This document shows, one piece after another, positions 39,959-49,587 of a stretch of 64,000 nucleotides of DNA (the stretch's first letter is position 1; the number at the start of each line of letters is the position of its first letter). The translations under genes and the position numbers were made by a program. The notes under the pieces were generated by a model. That model was not told the DNA's origin and made no database searches. It saw only the letters and a list, made by a program, of their open reading frames with translations. The stretch comes from Bacillota bacterium (GTDB lineage Bacteria; Bacillota; Clostridia; Lachnospirales; CAG-274), in the NCBI GenBank assembly GCA_017460805.1, contig JAFUAF010000028.1:86992-150991 (forward strand). The letters are read 5' to 3'.

Positions 39959-42406
39959 ATGAAAATTGACAAAGCGACCTTTAAGGCGCAGCTTATCGCC
40001 AACGTAAAAACTTTATCCAGAAAGACCATTGAAACTGCAACAAAGGAGCAGCTTTATGAGGCACTTGTGTTCACTATGCGTGACTATGTTACCGACAAGT
40101 GGTTAAAAACACACGAGACCTACGACAAAGTGGGCTGTAAGATAGTGAACTATCTCTCCATGGAATTTTTGATGGGCAGATTTTTAGGCAATGCCATTCT
40201 TAACATGACCATGCTTGATGATGTCAAGGATGTTCTTTCCGAGCTTGGCATCGACTATAACGTGCTTGAAGATGTAGAGCGCGATCCCGGTCTTGGCAAC
40301 GGCGGTCTGGGCAGACTTGCTGCCTGTTTCTTGGACAGTCTTTCTACGCTTGAATTACCCGCATACGGCTGCGGCATCCGCTACCACTACGGTATTTTTG
40401 AGCAGAAGATAGAAAACGGCTACCAGGTAGAACGTCCCGACAACTGGCTTCAGGACGGCGATATGTGGGGTGTTAAGCGTCCCGAATACGCTGTGGAAGT
40501 CAATTTCTGCGGTGATGTCCGCGCCGTAAAGCAGGATGACGGTCAGTACAAATTTGTTCAGGAGAATACACAGTCCATTATTGCTATCCCCTACGACTAT
40601 CCCGTTATAGGTTACAACAACAATACCGTAAACACTCTTCGTCTTTGGGATGCAGAGGCTAAAAATAAATTTGACCTCAAGAGCTTTAACGAGGGTAACT
40701 ATCAGAAAGCCGTTGAGGAAGAGAACATAGCAAAGAACCTTACAGAGGTACTTTACCCCGCAGACGAGCACTATGCAGGCAAGGAACTGAGACTTCGTCA
40801 GCAGTATTTCTTTGTTTCCGCAACACTTCAGCGTGTTGTTCATAAATTCAAACTTAAATACGGTACTGATTTCAGCATCATGCCCGAAAAGTACGCATTC
40901 CAGCTTAACGATACACATCCGTCCATTGCCGTTGCGGAGCTTATGCGTCTGCTTATTGACGAGAACGATGTGCCTTGGGATGAAGCTTGGGAAATAACAA
41001 AGAAGTGCTGTGCATACACAAACCATACAATTATGAGCGAGGCTCTTGAAAAATGGCCTATCGAGCTGTTCAGCCGTCTTCTTCCCCGTATCTATATGAT
41101 AGTTGAGGAGATAAACAAGCGTTTCTGCGCAGACCTTATCCAGCGCTACGGCAATGATGCAGAGAAGATAAGAAAAATGGCTATAGTAGCCGACGGTCAG
41201 ATAAGAATGGCTTGGCTTGCCATTGTCGGTTCTCACTCCGTAAACGGTGTTGCCGCTCTTCATACAGAGATACTTAAAAATCAGGAACTCCGTGATTTCT
41301 ACGAGATCTATCCCGAGAAATTCAACAACAAGACAAACGGCATCACACAGAGAAGATGGCTTGGCCATGCAAACCCCGAACTTTCCGAGCTTATCACATC
41401 AAAGATAGGTGACGGCTGGTATACAAACCTTGACGAGCTTAAGAAACTTGCTCCGCTTGCGGATGATGCCAATTTCCGCAGCAGATTTATGGAGATAAAG
41501 CACAACAACAAAGTTGAGCTTTCCAACTACTTCAAGGCTACAATGGGTATCGAAGTAAATCCCGATTCTATTTTTGATATACAGGTAAAGCGACTTCACG
41601 AATACAAGCGCCAGCTTCTTAACATTCTTCATGTTATGAGCCTTTACAACAAGTTAAAGGTAAACCCCGGCCTTGATATCGCACCCAGAACATTTATCTT
41701 CGGTGCAAAGGCTGCCGCAGGCTACCGCCGTGCTAAGCTTATAATCAAGCTTATCAACAGCGTTGCAAACCTTGTAAACAACGACCCGACAATAGAGGGC
41801 AAGCTGAAGGTTATCTTTGCGGAGAACTACCGCGTAAGCCTTGCCGAAAAGCTTATCCCCGCTGCGGATGTTTCCGAGCAGATATCTACAGCCAGCAAGG
41901 AGGCTTCGGGTACGGGCAATATGAAATTCCAGCTTAACGGTGCCGTTACTATCGGTACACTTGACGGCGCTAATGTTGAGATACGCGAAGAAGTCGGCGA
42001 CGAGAATATCTTTATCTTCGGTATGACATCGGATGAAGTTATCGCTCAGTACGGCAGAAACGACTATAACCCCTGGGATATCTACAACATGAACAGCGAT
42101 GTCCGCGGTGTTATGAATATGCTTATAAACGGTTCTCTCGATCCCGATACAGAGCTTTTCAGAGAACTTTACGATGCTCTTCTCAACGGCTGCGGCAACA
42201 GAGCAGACGAGTACTTTGTATTAAAGGATTTTGCTTCCTACGCAGAGGCTCAGGAACGTGTTGACAAGGCATACAAGGATAAAGAAAAATGGGCTAAGAT
42301 GGCTATTCTCAATACAGCAAACAGCGGCAAGTTCTCTTCCGACAGAACTATCCGCCAGTATGCAGACGAGATCTGGGATCTTAAACCCGTTCATATTGAA
42401 ATGTAA
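39959..42406 (+). CDS. glgP: Glycogen/starch/alpha-glucan phosphorylase
   Basis: The 815-residue protein is a full-length glycogen phosphorylase. The pyridoxal-phosphate lysine lies in EASGTGNMKFQLNG (Lys656). Other landmarks are EFLMGRFLGNAI, PGLGNGGLGRLAACFLDSLS, QLNDTHPSIAVAELMR, NGITQRRWL and IFDIQVKRLHEYKRQLLNI. It releases glucose-1-phosphate from alpha-1,4-glucans in the cytoplasm. AAAGGAGG precedes the ATG. Codon use is strongly biased, consistent with high expression. A terminator follows at 42445. Confidence 0.97.
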   Translation: MKIDKATFKAQLIANVKTLSRKTIETATKEQLYEALVFTMRDYVTDKWLKTHETYDKVGCKIVNYLSMEFLMGRFLGNAILNMTMLDDVKDVLSELGIDYNVLEDVERDPGLGNGGLGRLAACFLDSLSTLELPAYGCGIRYHYGIFEQKIENGYQVERPDNWLQDGDMWGVKRPEYAVEVNFCGDVRAVKQDDGQYKFVQENTQSIIAIPYDYPVIGYNNNTVNTLRLWDAEAKNKFDLKSFNEGNYQKAVEEENIAKNLTEVLYPADEHYAGKELRLRQQYFFVSATLQRVVHKFKLKYGTDFSIMPEKYAFQLNDTHPSIAVAELMRLLIDENDVPWDEAWEITKKCCAYTNHTIMSEALEKWPIELFSRLLPRIYMIVEEINKRFCADLIQRYGNDAEKIRKMAIVADGQIRMAWLAIVGSHSVNGVAALHTEILKNQELRDFYEIYPEKFNNKTNGITQRRWLGHANPELSELITSKIGDGWYTNLDELKKLAPLADDANFRSRFMEIKHNNKVELSNYFKATMGIEVNPDSIFDIQVKRLHEYKRQLLNILHVMSLYNKLKVNPGLDIAPRTFIFGAKAAAGYRRAKLIIKLINSVANLVNNDPTIEGKLKVIFAENYRVSLAEKLIPAADVSEQISTASKEASGTGNMKFQLNGAVTIGTLDGANVEIREEVGDENIFIFGMTSDEVIAQYGRNDYNPWDIYNMNSDVRGVMNMLINGSLDPDTELFRELYDALLNGCGNRADEYFVLKDFASYAEAQERVDKAYKDKEKWAKMAILNTANSGKFSSDRTIRQYADEIWDLKPVHIEM

Positions 42407-42444
42407 TTATTGTTATCTTAGGGGCTGTGAAGAAATAGCCCCAC

Positions 42445-42487
42445 AAAAAGGACTTCCGACCTAAAAGGGTTTGGAAGTCCTTTTTTT
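42445..42487 (+). terminator. Terminator of glgP
   Basis: AAAAAGGACTTCC and GGAAGTCCTTTTTTT arms with a 15-base loop. A second small hairpin GGGGCT/AGCCCC lies just before (42421-42442). Confidence 0.8.
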
Positions 42488-42500
42488 GTGTGTAAACGTA

Positions 42501-42538
42501 AAAAAAGCTGTGAAGAAAAATGTTATTTCTTCACAGCT
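42501..42538 (-). terminator. Terminator of the pectate lyase gene
   Basis: On the minus strand AGCTGTGAAGAAA and TTTCTTCACAGCT form a 13-base perfect stem followed by six T residues. Confidence 0.75.
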
Positions 42539-42549
42539 CCTTTCTGCTT

Positions 42550-45500
42550 TTATTGAGTTATTGAAATATCGGTAAAGAGTGATTTATTGTACTGTATCAT
42601 ATCTTCGCCGTCCTGAGCGGAGCTTGTTGCGAAGCCGATATAGCAGGTATCGGGCAGAGTGGTCTCTGTTGTATACAGTTCGTACCATTCGTTGCCGTCT
42701 ACAGAACCGCTGAGGGTAACTGTAGTGCCTTTCTTCGCTATCCTTACCCAGCCGCCGTCGCTGCCGCCTATAGCGGTGGTGCTGTTGGCGCGTGCCTGTG
42801 GTATACCGAGGTATTTGCTGAGTGTCTGTGCGCGTACTGCTGTTGCGGGCTTTATAAGAGGCACGATATTTCTGCCCTCAAAGCGTTTTCCGTTTACGCC
42901 CGCCCTTGCATCAAAGTCCTCGTCTTTCAGGTAGTTCATGCCCGTGCCGTACATTTCGCCGTTGATGTCGGGTGCAGAAGCGATCATTATACCCGAGAAC
43001 TGGAAGTAGCGTATCTTTTCAAGGTTGTATATCTTGGCGGTCATTGTCACATCGCCCGTTACGGGTTTGTAAATAAAATGCGTACCCTGTTCGCGTGTTG
43101 AGCCGTGGCTTGTCTTTGTAAACAGACCGTTGCCCTCTGTGATGAGCGAGTTTGCCGATTTGTCGTAGAAATCTGCACCCTTTGCCATCGTTACGCCAAG
43201 TTCTGCCGATGTAAAGCCGTCAAATGTATCATTTGCGGTGTATACGGTCACACGAACTCGGTCGCTGAATATCTCTGTCGGATGAGCCTGTGACTCGTCG
43301 CCGAGAGATTTTACCATAAGGCTGTAATTACCTAATGCCGTAGGCGCATTGAATGTTGCGCTGCCGTTTGTGCCGTGAGCAACGACTTTGTTGTTGAAGT
43401 ATACGTCAAAACCGCTCTTTGAAGCGTCGTCACAAGTAAGTGTGTATTTTGCACCCGTTTGCAGGTCGGCATTTACGCTTATGTCTATCGCCTTGCCGCT
43501 GCTGTCCTTGAGACCTGTTATCTTAACTGCCTTTGCGGCGTTGGTATTGGTGTTGTTTGTAACATATAAATCACCCTTTGTGCCCCATTCGCCCGTAAGG
43601 TCGTTCAGGTAAACTTCAAGGTTTGTATAGCCGTTGTAGCGGCTTGCCTCGTCCTTGATGATACGGGTGGAATCGCTCGGGTCGTTTTTATTGAGAGAAT
43701 GAGCATCTTCCCATGTATCGGGCAGACCGTCGTTGTCCGTATCGGCTATTGTCGATGTGAATGTGCGTGTTTCAAAACCGCCCGATTCGGTCTCGTCATT
43801 TACAAAATTACCCGTGCCGTTGTCTATCTGGTACACAAGTCTGTTGTCAAGTGCATCGCGGTAAAGGCTTGCGCCTGCGCTTTCAAGTACCTTTTTATAA
43901 GCCTCTGCCGCGCTGTCCGCCGTATACACGTTCTTCATGGCAAACTTGGTCTTTGCCTGTGTATCGTACTGGCCGATATTTATAAAACCAAGTGCGTTGT
44001 CTGCGGTGACTGCATCATTGCCCACAAGTACGTTGTCATTGAGATAGTACTCGTTTCTGTATGAAGATGTGCCGTCACAGCTCATAAAGCGGTCTTTTAC
44101 CTTTTCAAGCGTATTGGGGCCGGGTTTGTAGGTGTTGCCCTCAAAGTTGACATCGCCGCTGCCGCGGTCGCCGCCGTAGCCTGCACCGTGACCCCAGTTG
44201 TAAACCACGTTGTTTGAAAAGTCGAGCTTGTTGTCGTAGTTTGTGCCCTTATATGTGAAAGAACCTTCAAAACGCGGGTTTCTGGTGCCGTTGTGCGCCC
44301 AGATGTTGTGTGTATAGCTCATATTGTAGCCGTTTATGATAGAACCCATGCCGTGCTGTGCGCTGTCTGCACCAAGCTCGCCGTCGCTGTTCATAACGCC
44401 GTCCTTATCCACCATGGAAAGGCCGCTTTCTACAATATTGTACTGGAAGCTGGAGTTGATTATCTCCTTTGCGGAGAATGTTTCGTCAACGCCGTGGCTG
44501 AAAGTGCAATGGTCGATAACGATATTTTCGCCCGTTGCGTTTGAGCCGTCCAGGTCGTAGCCCGAGCCGAGGCGCACATGGATATAACGCGTGATAATGT
44601 TCTCACCGTTGAATTTTACCGTGCCGCCCGAAAGCGTGATGCCCGTGCCGGGTGCTGTCTGACCCGCAATGGTCGTGTTGCTGCCTATATCCCAGTTGCG
44701 CTGAGATTTTTGTACGGTGTCGTCAACATGGATAACGCCGCCCACCTTAAATACGATAGTACGCGGGTAAGTTGAATTTTTATCCGCGCGGTCAAGACGT
44801 TTAAGTCCGTAGCGCAGAGAACCGGGCTGCGGATTTGAAACGCTGTCGGTAAGGTTTGTTACATAGTAAACATCGCCCTGCTGTGTTTCCGTACCGCGGC
44901 CGCCCTGCGAGAACTTGCCGCCGCCCTCTACAGACGGGAATGCCTGTGTAAGCACCTTGTCCGAAGGTGTGGTTATGCTTGTTTCAAATATCTTGTACGG
45001 GTTTGCGCCCTTTGCATCTTTCTGAGCATCAATGGCAAGTACGCGTATGTCGTAAAGCGTTTCCGGCTCGAGAGTGTCCTTTAACGGTGCTGTTATCTGG
45101 TCGTACAGGAAGAATGTGTTCTGCTTGTCGTCGGCTGCCGCGCTTTGTACATAAAAATCGGCGCGGTAATCCTCTTTAAGAACGTGCTGTAAAATATCTG
45201 CCGCAAAAGAAGAATCTATTGTGCCGTCAAGCACCTGTGCGTTTATAAGACCCTGCTCGCTTATCGGAGTGGACTCCTGCAAAACGCGCTGCATAAGAAG
45301 AAGAGAGTCGCTTGCCGTTACATTGCCGTCACAGTCCACATCGCCTTTTAAAGAACCGGGGCGGGAAAGCTTTTTGCCGTGCATCATGTTGGAAAATATC
45401 TGATCTTCTTTCCATTCCGTCTCGCCGCTTTTGCGGTACTGGATAAGATAGCCCGTAGCATAGGTATCCGTAACGGGTGTGGGGTCAAGGTATGCGTTTT

Positions 45501-45951
45501 TAACAACATCCCCCGTTTTTGTATCCTTTATTACAAGAGGATATTTTGTGGGTGTGTCAACAATACCTTTTAAAATCTGTACATCCGTGCCCTTATAGCC
45601 GTTGTTTGGCTTGACCGTACCCTCGGGGGTCCAGTTCGGGAATGAAATGACCATGCCGCTTGTGGGGAAAGTCCAGCCGCGCTTGGGGTTGCCGTTGGAA
45701 TTTACCTGGTTGTCCGCCGTAAGCGGGTTGCCGTTTGGCAGGTCGTGTATAACATTGCCCTGTGTATCGACTGCGGGCCATGTCAGTACAATAGTGTCGT
45801 TGTTGGATTCGTCGATATCGGCTTTCAAATCGCTTGTAACAGTAAATTGGTATGTACTGCCCTCGATATCATAGTCCGCATAAACGGGCACATAAACCGC
45901 CGACAGCGCAATAAGCGCCGCAAGCATGCCCGCTGCTGCTCTTCGTTTCAT
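42550..45951 (-). CDS. Secreted pectate lyase with dockerin-like module
   Basis: I place the start at 45951, eight bases after AAAGGAG; it opens a signal peptide (MKRRAAAGMLAALIALSAVY, cleaved after VYA). The 1133-residue protein then has a fibronectin-like N-part and a dockerin-like pair of calcium loops (GDVDCDGNVTASDSLLLMQRVLQ and GTIDSSFAADILQHVLKE, about 203-260). Next comes a PL1-type right-handed beta-helix (about 345-675; IVFKVGGVIHV, NIVIDHCTFSHGVDE). A DTDNDGLPDTWE calcium segment and a C-terminal beta-sandwich follow. It cleaves pectate by beta-elimination outside the cell. No cohesin gene is in the window. Confidence 0.87.
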   Translation of the reverse strand: MKRRAAAGMLAALIALSAVYVPVYADYDIEGSTYQFTVTSDLKADIDESNNDTIVLTWPAVDTQGNVIHDLPNGNPLTADNQVNSNGNPKRGWTFPTSGMVISFPNWTPEGTVKPNNGYKGTDVQILKGIVDTPTKYPLVIKDTKTGDVVKNAYLDPTPVTDTYATGYLIQYRKSGETEWKEDQIFSNMMHGKKLSRPGSLKGDVDCDGNVTASDSLLLMQRVLQESTPISEQGLINAQVLDGTIDSSFAADILQHVLKEDYRADFYVQSAAADDKQNTFFLYDQITAPLKDTLEPETLYDIRVLAIDAQKDAKGANPYKIFETSITTPSDKVLTQAFPSVEGGGKFSQGGRGTETQQGDVYYVTNLTDSVSNPQPGSLRYGLKRLDRADKNSTYPRTIVFKVGGVIHVDDTVQKSQRNWDIGSNTTIAGQTAPGTGITLSGGTVKFNGENIITRYIHVRLGSGYDLDGSNATGENIVIDHCTFSHGVDETFSAKEIINSSFQYNIVESGLSMVDKDGVMNSDGELGADSAQHGMGSIINGYNMSYTHNIWAHNGTRNPRFEGSFTYKGTNYDNKLDFSNNVVYNWGHGAGYGGDRGSGDVNFEGNTYKPGPNTLEKVKDRFMSCDGTSSYRNEYYLNDNVLVGNDAVTADNALGFINIGQYDTQAKTKFAMKNVYTADSAAEAYKKVLESAGASLYRDALDNRLVYQIDNGTGNFVNDETESGGFETRTFTSTIADTDNDGLPDTWEDAHSLNKNDPSDSTRIIKDEASRYNGYTNLEVYLNDLTGEWGTKGDLYVTNNTNTNAAKAVKITGLKDSSGKAIDISVNADLQTGAKYTLTCDDASKSGFDVYFNNKVVAHGTNGSATFNAPTALGNYSLMVKSLGDESQAHPTEIFSDRVRVTVYTANDTFDGFTSAELGVTMAKGADFYDKSANSLITEGNGLFTKTSHGSTREQGTHFIYKPVTGDVTMTAKIYNLEKIRYFQFSGIMIASAPDINGEMYGTGMNYLKDEDFDARAGVNGKRFEGRNIVPLIKPATAVRAQTLSKYLGIPQARANSTTAIGGSDGGWVRIAKKGTTVTLSGSVDGNEWYELYTTETTLPDTCYIGFATSSAQDGEDMIQYNKSLFTDISITQ

Positions 45952-45976
45952 AAACATATCTCCTTTATAATTTCTG

Positions 45977-47032
45977 TCAGATGAGTCTGTGCAGTTCTTC
46001 GGGGTCTGTACACTTTGATTCCGCATCCTGCTTTGTGATTATGCCGCGTTTTACAAGCTCTGCAAGGTGTGCGTTAAGTGTTATCATACCCTGTGCCTTA
46101 CTTGACTGCATGGTGGTAACTATCTGATGTACCTTGTTGCTGCGGATAAGTGAGCGGATAGCGTCCGTACCTACCATTATCTCTGTTGCCGCAACACGTC
46201 CCTGACCCTGCGCAAGCGGTACAAGACACTGTGTAATAACGCCTACTATTGTAGAAGCGAGCATGGTTCTTGTCTGCTCCTGAACATGGGGAGGACACGC
46301 ATCTATAATACGGTCGATAGTCTGGGGTGCACTTGTTGTATGCAGAGTACCCATTACAAGGTGGCCTGTTTCTGCCGCTGTAAGGGCAAGGGAAATAGTT
46401 TCGTAGTCACGCATTTCGCCGACAAGAATGATATCGGGGTCTTCACGCAGCGCAGAACGAAGCGCTGTGTTGAAGTCCTTAACGTCACGGCCGACTTCAC
46501 GCTGACGTATGGTACTTTTAGCTACGGGATAAACGTACTCGATAGGGTCTTCTATGGTAAGAATATGCTCTGCACGGGTAACATTTATTTCCTGTATCAT
46601 TGCCGCAAGTGTGGTGGATTTACCCGAACCTGTAGGACCCGTAACAAGGATAAGACCACGGGGCTTAGCCGCAAACTGGCTTAAAATTGGCGGAAGACGC
46701 ATTTCCTTGATGTTGGGGACGGTCGTGTTAAGAAGACGTAAAACCGCACCCAAATTTCCTTTTGAACGGAAAATATTTACTCTGGCACGGCTGCCGTCGG
46801 GGGATTCAAGCGCAAAGTCAAGATCGTCGCCGCCTGCAAGAAGCTGTGCCTGCTGCTCTGTAAGCATACAAAGGATAAGATCCTCTACATCCGCTGGACT
46901 TAACGGCACGGGACAGGGCGTAAGATGTCCATGGATACGGAACATCGTTTCAAGACCCACCGTAAGGTGAATATCGGAAGTCTTGAGTTCTCTTGCTTTG
47001 GTTATAAGGTTGTACATATCTGTTAAATTCAT
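45977..47032 (-). CDS. PilT-type ATPase (type IV pilus retraction)
   Basis: The 351-residue protein is a PilT/GspE-family hexameric ATPase: the N-domain ASDIHLTVG-like element KTSDIHLTVG, Walker A GPTGSGKST (132-140), the Asp box TIEDPIEYVY, Walker B-like ILVGEMRDYETI, the His box GHLVMGTLHTTSAPQTIDRI and the PilT-specific AIRSLIRSNK near the C-terminus. It would power retraction of type IV pili. No other pilus gene is nearby. It is the gene before the pectate lyase on the same strand, 25 bases apart. Confidence 0.93.
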   Translation of the reverse strand: MNLTDMYNLITKARELKTSDIHLTVGLETMFRIHGHLTPCPVPLSPADVEDLILCMLTEQQAQLLAGGDDLDFALESPDGSRARVNIFRSKGNLGAVLRLLNTTVPNIKEMRLPPILSQFAAKPRGLILVTGPTGSGKSTTLAAMIQEINVTRAEHILTIEDPIEYVYPVAKSTIRQREVGRDVKDFNTALRSALREDPDIILVGEMRDYETISLALTAAETGHLVMGTLHTTSAPQTIDRIIDACPPHVQEQTRTMLASTIVGVITQCLVPLAQGQGRVAATEIMVGTDAIRSLIRSNKVHQIVTTMQSSKAQGMITLNAHLAELVKRGIITKQDAESKCTDPEELHRLI

Positions 47033-47182
47033 ACAGTCTACCTCCGTTTTTATGTTTATTTTTGTCCGTCACACAACCGCGCGGACAATTACTATAAAAT
47101 CATTATAACATACTTTGCATAAAAAGGGAAATGTTTTTTGTGTAATTTTAAATTTTTTGCACAAAATATAAACATACGGTTG

Positions 47183-47211
47183 TTGACAATCTGTTTCTAT
47201 GAGATTATAAT
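47183..47211 (+). promoter_or_regulatory. Promoter of the SDR gene at 47242
   Basis: TTGACA (47183-47188), 17 bases, TATAAT (47206-47211), then AAGGAGGG before the ATG. Confidence 0.75.
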
Positions 47212-47241
47212 TATAAGACAGAGAATTTAAGGAGGGATATT

Positions 47242-48003
47242 ATGGCGGCGGCATTGGTAACGGGTGCGAGCAGCGGCATAGGCCGTGAGATCGCGCTTAT
47301 TCTATCGGAACTGGGGTACGACCTTGTACTGGTCGCGCGTGACGAGCAGGCGCTCAAAGAAACGGCAGCACAGGCAAAAACGCGCTGTATCGTGCTTCCT
47401 GCGGATCTGTCGGTTCGCGAAAACTGCAAAAAGGTATACGAAAGCACAAAAAAACTGGATATAGAAATTCTGGTGAATGATGCGGGTTTCGGCGTATTCG
47501 GCGAATTTACGGAGTCCCCGCTTGACAGACAGCTCAATATGCTGGATGTGAACGTTTCCGCCCTGCATACGCTTATGTACCTGTTTTTGCGCGATTTCCG
47601 CAGAAAAAACAAGGGTCATATTTTAAATGTCGGCAGTCTTGCGGCATTTGCCCCGGGGCCTCTGCTCTCGGGCTATTATGCAGGCAAGGCCTATGTCCTC
47701 AACCTTAGTCTGGCGGCAGCGCACGAGCTTAAAAGGCAGGGCAGCAGCGTAAAAATAAGCGTGCTGTGCCCGGGTCCCGTGAACACCGATTTCAACAGAC
47801 GCGCGGGTGTGGAATTCAGCATAAAACCGCTTTCGGCAAAGACCTGTGCAAAGGCGGGGGTTGTGGGTATGTTTAACGGTAAGACGGTGATCATCCCCGG
47901 TTTGTTCAATAAGATCGGCGCCTTTGGCATGCGTTTTATGCCAAGAGAACTTGTAATGAGCGCGTGCTACTTTGTGCAGCACCGCAAAAGAATAAAGAAA
48001 TAA
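47242..48003 (+). CDS. SDR family NAD(P)-dependent oxidoreductase
   Basis: The 253-residue SDR begins ALVTGASSGIGREIA (TGASSGIG at about 6-13). It has LVNDAGFGVFGEF, LNVGSLAAFAPGPL and the catalytic YxxxK in SGYYAGKAYVL. It belongs to the DltE/YqjQ-like branch that often acts on lipids or aldehydes of unknown kind. It ends 15 bases before a BspA-like surface protein and may share its promoter. Substrate cannot be inferred. Confidence 0.9.
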   Translation: MAAALVTGASSGIGREIALILSELGYDLVLVARDEQALKETAAQAKTRCIVLPADLSVRENCKKVYESTKKLDIEILVNDAGFGVFGEFTESPLDRQLNMLDVNVSALHTLMYLFLRDFRRKNKGHILNVGSLAAFAPGPLLSGYYAGKAYVLNLSLAAAHELKRQGSSVKISVLCPGPVNTDFNRRAGVEFSIKPLSAKTCAKAGVVGMFNGKTVIIPGLFNKIGAFGMRFMPRELVMSACYFVQHRKRIKK

Positions 48004-48018
48004 AAAGGAGAAAAAACA

Positions 48019-49326
48019 ATGAAAAGAAAATCGGCTTTATTAACTGCATCTTTAATGATGCTTGCATCGGCGGTAAATGTGTCCGCAGCGGACAGATGGC
48101 GTGAATATACGCTTGACAACGGCTATCAGGTAGAAGTGCAGCTTGACACACACGAGATCGCATCCAAGGGCTTTAAGCAGAAAAACAGCGATACCGCAGT
48201 AGCAAGCACGGTAAAATACACCGACCTTGTTATTCCGTCAACTGTTGACGATATCAAAATAACAGCAATAGGCGAGGGCGGTTTTACGGACCGTGACGAG
48301 ATAAAAAGCGTTACTCTGCCCGCAGAGATAAGAACAATAGGCGCAAAGGCTTTCTGGGGCGCGGATTCGTTTTCTTCCATAACCCTGCCCGAAAGCGTTA
48401 CATATATCGGCGCAAGCGCATTTGAAAGCTGCGACTCACTTGCAAAGGTAAGTTTTGGAAATAAAGTTGCAACTATCGGCGACCGTGCATTTAAAAACTG
48501 CAAGGCGCTTGAAAATGTGACCTTGCCCGACAGCGTGACTTCTATCGGCGCAAACGCTTTTGAAAACTGCCGCACACTCACAAAAATATCTCTCGGCAGC
48601 AATATCGGCGAGATAGGCGGCGGCGCATTTACGGGCTGTTCGGCGCTTAAAAGCATTGCTCTTCCCGACGGTCTTACCACACTTAAATCAAATACATTCG
48701 ACAAGTGCTCCTCGCTTGAATCGGTAACGCTCCCCAACGGCCTTAAAACCATTGAAAACGCCGTTTTCGGCGATTGTGACGCACTTAAAAAGGTCTATAT
48801 CCCCGCAACGGTAAAGACTATTTCAAAAACCGCATTCGACGGCAGCGAAAATGTAGTTATCTACTGCAAAAACGGCACCTATGCACAGCAGTATGCGGCA
48901 GAAAAACACCTGCCCGTGGTAGTTGCCGATAAAATAGAAGAAGCGCCCGCAGTTGTGAGCGACGACGAAGTACCGAGCGAAATAACCGTACTTGTAAACG
49001 GCGTTCAGGTAGAATTTAAAAACGCAAAACCCGTTATAATCGAGGGCAGAACTCTTGTGCCCATGCGTGACATCTTCGAGGCACTCGGCCTTGTTGTAGG
49101 CTGGGATGCGGAGACCAAGACCGTTACGGGCAAAAAAGGCGTTACCGACATCTCCCTTACAATAGGAAAGAATAAGATCTATGTTGACGGCAAAGCACAG
49201 ACTATAGACGTACCCGCACAGATAATCAGCGGCAGTACAATGGTGCCCCTGCGCGCTATCGGCAACAGCGTCGGCTGTAAGGTAAGCTGGGATCAGAATA
49301 CAAGAACGGTAAATATAACGGAATAA
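48019..49326 (+). CDS. BspA-type leucine-rich repeat protein with stalk (Cu amine oxidase N-like) domain
   Basis: The 435-residue secreted protein has a signal peptide (MKRKSALLTASLMMLASAVN, cleaved after VSA), about nine LRR_5/BspA repeats (near 65-290; units such as IGAKAFWGADSFSSITLPES and TSIGANAFENCRTLTKISLG) and a C-terminal copper-amine-oxidase-N-like domain (about 325-435; GRTLVPMRDIFEALG, GSTMVPLRAIGNSVG). The latter domain is a common cell-surface or stalk module in Clostridia. It probably binds a host or plant polymer. AAAAGGAG precedes the ATG. Confidence 0.88.
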   Translation: MKRKSALLTASLMMLASAVNVSAADRWREYTLDNGYQVEVQLDTHEIASKGFKQKNSDTAVASTVKYTDLVIPSTVDDIKITAIGEGGFTDRDEIKSVTLPAEIRTIGAKAFWGADSFSSITLPESVTYIGASAFESCDSLAKVSFGNKVATIGDRAFKNCKALENVTLPDSVTSIGANAFENCRTLTKISLGSNIGEIGGGAFTGCSALKSIALPDGLTTLKSNTFDKCSSLESVTLPNGLKTIENAVFGDCDALKKVYIPATVKTISKTAFDGSENVVIYCKNGTYAQQYAAEKHLPVVVADKIEEAPAVVSDDEVPSEITVLVNGVQVEFKNAKPVIIEGRTLVPMRDIFEALGLVVGWDAETKTVTGKKGVTDISLTIGKNKIYVDGKAQTIDVPAQIISGSTMVPLRAIGNSVGCKVSWDQNTRTVNITE

Positions 49327-49342
49327 AAAATAAAAATCGGTA

Positions 49343-49408
49343 TTGACAAAACCGTCCTATGATAATATAACGAGACAGGGGGACAGTAGAACCGTCCCCT
49401 TGTCTTTT
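49343..49408 (+). repeat. Promoter-like sequence running into a REP-type hairpin
   Basis: TTGACA (49343-49348), 17 bases, TATAAC (49366-49371) lie just before GAGACAGGGGGAC...GTCCCCTTGTCTTTT (49372-49408), a hairpin of the REP family also seen at 58117. It could end the BspA gene or be a very short transcript. Confidence 0.45.
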
Positions 49409-49452
49409 GTGGTAAGTATTTCCCGAAATTTTTAAAAACGGTAAAATTATGG

Positions 49453-49481
49453 TTGACATTTCGGGTCACAGGTAATATAAT
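49453..49481 (+). promoter_or_regulatory. Consensus sigma-A promoter of glnA
   Basis: TTGACA (49453-49458), 17 bases, TATAAT (49476-49481). Confidence 0.8.
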
Positions 49482-49491
49482 ATTATAAGAA

Positions 49492-49544
49492 CAAAGGTGT
49501 TCGCAAGTGGTACAGTTGTATCTATGCGCACACCTTTTCTTTTT
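49492..49544 (+). promoter_or_regulatory. glnA leader hairpin with T-tract (possible attenuator)
   Basis: AAAGGTGT (49494-49501) pairs with ACACCTTT near 49530-49537, followed by TCTTTTT. It lies between the glnA promoter and ribosome site and could be a regulated terminator. In some Clostridia glutamine synthetase is controlled by antitermination; that link is inference here. Confidence 0.45.
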
Positions 49545-49587
49545 AGGAATTGAATTTTTTATAATAAATATGAAAGGAGCTTTTGCC

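Noticed and set aside
40355..41368. 337-codon open frame on the minus strand
   Set aside because: Antisense to glycogen phosphorylase, with codon use and composition of a shadow.
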